From: Emticicia sp040253585
GTDB taxonomy: Bacteria; Bacteroidota; Bacteroidia; Cytophagales; Spirosomataceae
NCBI RefSeq assembly: GCF_040253585.1
Contig: NZ_JBELAU010000001.1
Coordinates: 186,001 to 250,000, forward strand
Direction of reading: 5' to 3'
DNA: 64,000 nt
Under the pieces are notes generated by a model. That model was not told where the DNA came from. It saw nothing but the letters and a program-made list of their open reading frames with translations, and searched no databases. How positions within the stretch are numbered: the first letter of the stretch is position 1; the number at the start of each line of letters is the position of its first letter. Below, in pieces: positions 61,879 to 64,000 of the stretch. Made by a program: the position numbers and the translations under genes.

Positions 61879-62817
61879 ATGAAAGTAACAGTAGTAGGTG
61901 CAGGTGCGGTTGGTGCAACCACTGCCGACAACATTGCTCGTAAGCAAATCGTAGATGAAGTTGTATTGCTCGATATTAAGCAAGGTGTTGCTGAAGGAAA
62001 AGCAATGGACTTGATGCAAACGGCTTCATTAGAAGGCTTTGATACAACTATCATCGGTTCGACAAATGATTATACAAAAACTGCAAAATCTGATGTAGTT
62101 GTTATTACGTCAGGTTTACCACGTAAGCCCGGTATGACTCGTGAAGAGTTAATTGGTATTAATGCAGGTATCGTAAGAGATGTAGTTACAAAAATCTTAA
62201 CTCACTCACCAAAAGCTATTTTGTTGATTGTTTCTAACCCAATGGATACTATGACTTACTTGGCATATCAAGTAGCTCAAGAAATGGGTGTAAACAAAAA
62301 ACGTATCATCGGTATGGGTGGTTCTTTAGACTCATCTCGTTTCCGTTATTTCTTGTCGCAAGCAACTGGTTTTGCTCAAAGCGACATTCACGGACAAGTA
62401 ATCGGTGGACACGGCGATACTACAATGATTCCGTTGACTCGTTTGGCTACTGTAAACAGTATTCCTGTAAGCCGTTTCTTATCAAAAGAAGTTCTTGAGA
62501 AAGTTGCTGCTGATACAATGGTTGGTGGTGCTACGCTCACAGGTTTGTTGGGTACATCGGCTTGGTATGCTCCAGGTATCGCATCTTGTGCGGTTGTAGA
62601 AGCTATCGTTCGTGACGAGAAAAAAGTAATTCCTTCAAGCGTTTATTTGAATGGCGAATACGGCCAAAAAGATATTTGTATGGGAGTACCAGTAGTGATT
62701 GGTCGTAACGGTTGGGAGAAAATCATCAACATTCGTTTGAACCAAGAAGAGCAAGCCGCTTTTGCAAAATCGGCTGATGCTGTTAGAAATATGAATAATG
62801 TACTTGCTACATTGTAA
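61879..62817 (+). CDS. mdh: Malate dehydrogenase, LDH-like type
   Basis: 312 residues. The NAD site is VTVVGAGAVGATTA with the acidic LLDIKQG. GLPRKPGMTREEL holds the Arg typical for malate rather than lactate enzymes; NPMDTMTY, GMGGSLDSSRFRYFL and GQVIGGHGDTTMIPL (His) complete the active site. Interconverts malate and oxaloacetate in the TCA cycle. Codon choice looks optimised for high expression relative to neighbours. It ends at a strong terminator. Confidence 0.95.
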   Translation: MKVTVVGAGAVGATTADNIARKQIVDEVVLLDIKQGVAEGKAMDLMQTASLEGFDTTIIGSTNDYTKTAKSDVVVITSGLPRKPGMTREELIGINAGIVRDVVTKILTHSPKAILLIVSNPMDTMTYLAYQVAQEMGVNKKRIIGMGGSLDSSRFRYFLSQATGFAQSDIHGQVIGGHGDTTMIPLTRLATVNSIPVSRFLSKEVLEKVAADTMVGGATLTGLLGTSAWYAPGIASCAVVEAIVRDEKKVIPSSVYLNGEYGQKDICMGVPVVIGRNGWEKIINIRLNQEEQAAFAKSADAVRNMNNVLATL

Positions 62818-62838
62818 TATTCGATTTATTATTTTATG

Positions 62839-62873
62839 AAAACTCGTGGAGGCTTAGCTTCCACGAGTTTTTT
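62839..62873 (+). terminator. Intrinsic terminator after mdh
   Basis: AAAACTCGTGGA and TCCACGAGTTTT pair around an eight-base loop, followed by TT. Confidence 0.92.
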
Positions 62874-62975
62874 ATTTACAGTGATATTTCGTCAAAAAGA
62901 ACGATGGATTTTTGTAAACTTGAATTTTATTTGACCCAAATTTGCTGTAATTTGCACAAAAATTAAGAAAAAACT

Positions 62976-64000
62976 ATGATGTCTAACTCCGATATTGTTG
63001 ATACTATCGAACTCACCGCAAAACTACTCGAACTCCACAATGAAGACGAGTTTAGAATAAAGACATATACCAATGCCGCCTATAATCTGGATAAATATGT
63101 AGGCGAATTATCACAACTTGATTTTTCGCAACTGACACAGATTCAAGGAGTAGGCAAAATGATGGCGGGTAAAATCCTGGAGATGGTTAGTACAGGTCAG
63201 CTCAAAGATTTACAGGAATTATTGGCCAAAACTCCTGAAGGTGTTATCGAAATGTTTAAGATTAAAGGGCTGGGAGCGAAGAAAATCAAAGTTTTGTGGA
63301 ATGAATTGGGCATTGATAACCTCAACGAATTGCAGATTGCATGTGAAAACGGAAGTATATCGAAAGTAAAAGGTTTTGGAGGAAAAACACAAGAATCTAT
63401 TCTTGAATCGTTGAAGTTTATTCAAAGCCAAGCAGGAAAATTACGAATGGATAAGGCCGCAATTTTGGCTGAAATTATATTGGAAGAACTCAAGAAAAGC
63501 TTCACGAAAGTTGAAGTTTCGGGGCAAATTCGCCGAAAATCAGAAACAGTTGACACTCTAACTTTCTTAGCTGCTTACACTGATCCGCTACCAGATTTTA
63601 CAGCCGAAGGTTTTATAAAAGATGAGAAAACTTCTTCTCCATTTGTATGGCGTGGGAAGTTTTTGGAGAATAAAATTAGCATCGAGATTCGTTATATCGC
63701 TGAAAATGAATTACTTAATAAACAATTTGTTTATACCGCCAACGAAAATCATTTGAAGTACCGCAATGAAAATGGAGTTTCTCTGCTGAGTATTGGTTTG
63801 TCAACTTCTTTGGGCGAAGTCCAAACGCAAGAAGCTGCCGAAACTGCCATTTATGAAAAATTCGGAGTGCCTTATATCATTCCAGAAATGCGTGAGGGCG
63901 TAAACGAATTTGAGTGGATAAAGAAAAACAAGAACGAAGATTTAGTGACGTGGGATAGCCTAAAAGGGATTCTGCATAATCACTCAACGTATTCTGATGG
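62976..64000 (+). CDS. polX: PolX-like protein with degenerate polymerase site and PHP motif (cut by the window end)
   Basis: 341 codons visible without a stop; the rest lies beyond the window. Two start codons stand in tandem (62976, 62979). Helix-hairpin-helix parts near 55-70 (QIQGVGKMMAGKIL), 96-108 (IKGLGAKKIKVLW) and 131-145 (KGFGGKTQESIL) match the family. The polymerase palm normally has GS-x-RR and GDIDLLV; here residues 183-199 read GQIRRKSETVDTLTFLA, so Gln184 replaces Ser and Thr194 and Thr196 replace both catalytic Asp. The PHP nuclease motif LHNHSTYSDG starts at 333. A repair nuclease without polymerase activity is likely. The symbol denotes the family only. Confidence 0.82.
   Translation, partial: MMSNSDIVDTIELTAKLLELHNEDEFRIKTYTNAAYNLDKYVGELSQLDFSQLTQIQGVGKMMAGKILEMVSTGQLKDLQELLAKTPEGVIEMFKIKGLGAKKIKVLWNELGIDNLNELQIACENGSISKVKGFGGKTQESILESLKFIQSQAGKLRMDKAAILAEIILEELKKSFTKVEVSGQIRRKSETVDTLTFLAAYTDPLPDFTAEGFIKDEKTSSPFVWRGKFLENKISIEIRYIAENELLNKQFVYTANENHLKYRNENGVSLLSIGLSTSLGEVQTQEAAETAIYEKFGVPYIIPEMREGVNEFEWIKKNKNEDLVTWDSLKGILHNHSTYSD

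Overview
The window reads as chromosomal DNA of a gliding-type Bacteroidota, most likely order Cytophagales. Supporting signs are low GC, promoters of the Bacteroidota form (TTG about 19 bases before TAnnTTTG), a gldD gene, a protein with a C-terminal type IX secretion signal, SusC/SusD pairs with an ECF sigma factor and FecR, and DUF1080, DUF4783 and DUF1684 families. No complete insertion sequence, prophage, CRISPR array or rRNA operon was seen. The genus cannot be fixed from what is visible.

Layout. 0-2.2 kb: a secreted sugar isomerase-like protein and a paraoxonase-like hydrolase. 2.2-7.5 kb: a metal island with a Fur-like box in its promoter, a Cys motif membrane protein, an MbnP-like lipoprotein, its MbnH/MauG-like diheme partner, a PepSY membrane protein broken by an in-frame stop, a YHS protein, an HMA-like protein and a predicted barrel whose mature end carries a CDLCGC motif. 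7.6-10.2 kb: a cobalamin riboswitch and metE. 10.3-15.7 kb: PAS, Dph6-like, CWC, an unknown gene, a second isomerase-like protein and an M14 peptidase. 16.0-16.3 kb: two identical tRNA-Glu genes, each with its own promoter and terminator. 16.5-19.2 kb: Rieske lipoprotein, a four-helix membrane protein with a His at each helix, and two YceI proteins. 19.2-30.6 kb: gldD, a phosphoribosyltransferase, small membrane proteins, a large secreted BNR-repeat protein, a TPR protein, a collagen-like lipoprotein, a MazG-like protein, pepT and a hydrolase. 30.7-34.6 kb: acyl-CoA synthetase and a DPP-IV-like peptidase. 34.7-36.6 kb: a TSUP permease, a molybdopterin-fold secreted protein and a ModE-like regulator, with a ModE-box-like palindrome lying on the permease promoter. 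36.7-40 kb: mixed housekeeping-like genes. 40.6-56.1 kb: a polysaccharide utilisation locus (sigma, FecR, SusC with STN domain, SusD, DUF1080, two alpha/alpha-toroid-like proteins, GH27, sulfatase). 56.7-64 kb: an Fe-S RecB/Cas4-like nuclease, a lytic transglycosylase, gatA, tatA, a YkvA-like protein, mdh and the start of a PolX-like gene.

Most notable. (1) The MbnP/MbnH pair inside a seemingly Fur-controlled metal cluster. (2) A ModE-box-like operator over the promoter of a TSUP permease, close to a ModE-like regulator that lacks the molybdate-binding half. (3) A PolX-like protein whose polymerase aspartates are replaced while the PHP nuclease motif stays. (4) An electron-transfer-looking Rieske/His-helix/YceI cluster. 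(5) Two enzymes of unrecognised family in the PUL. (6) Several families of intergenic palindromes. All functions are read from sequence motifs only; no database search was possible.
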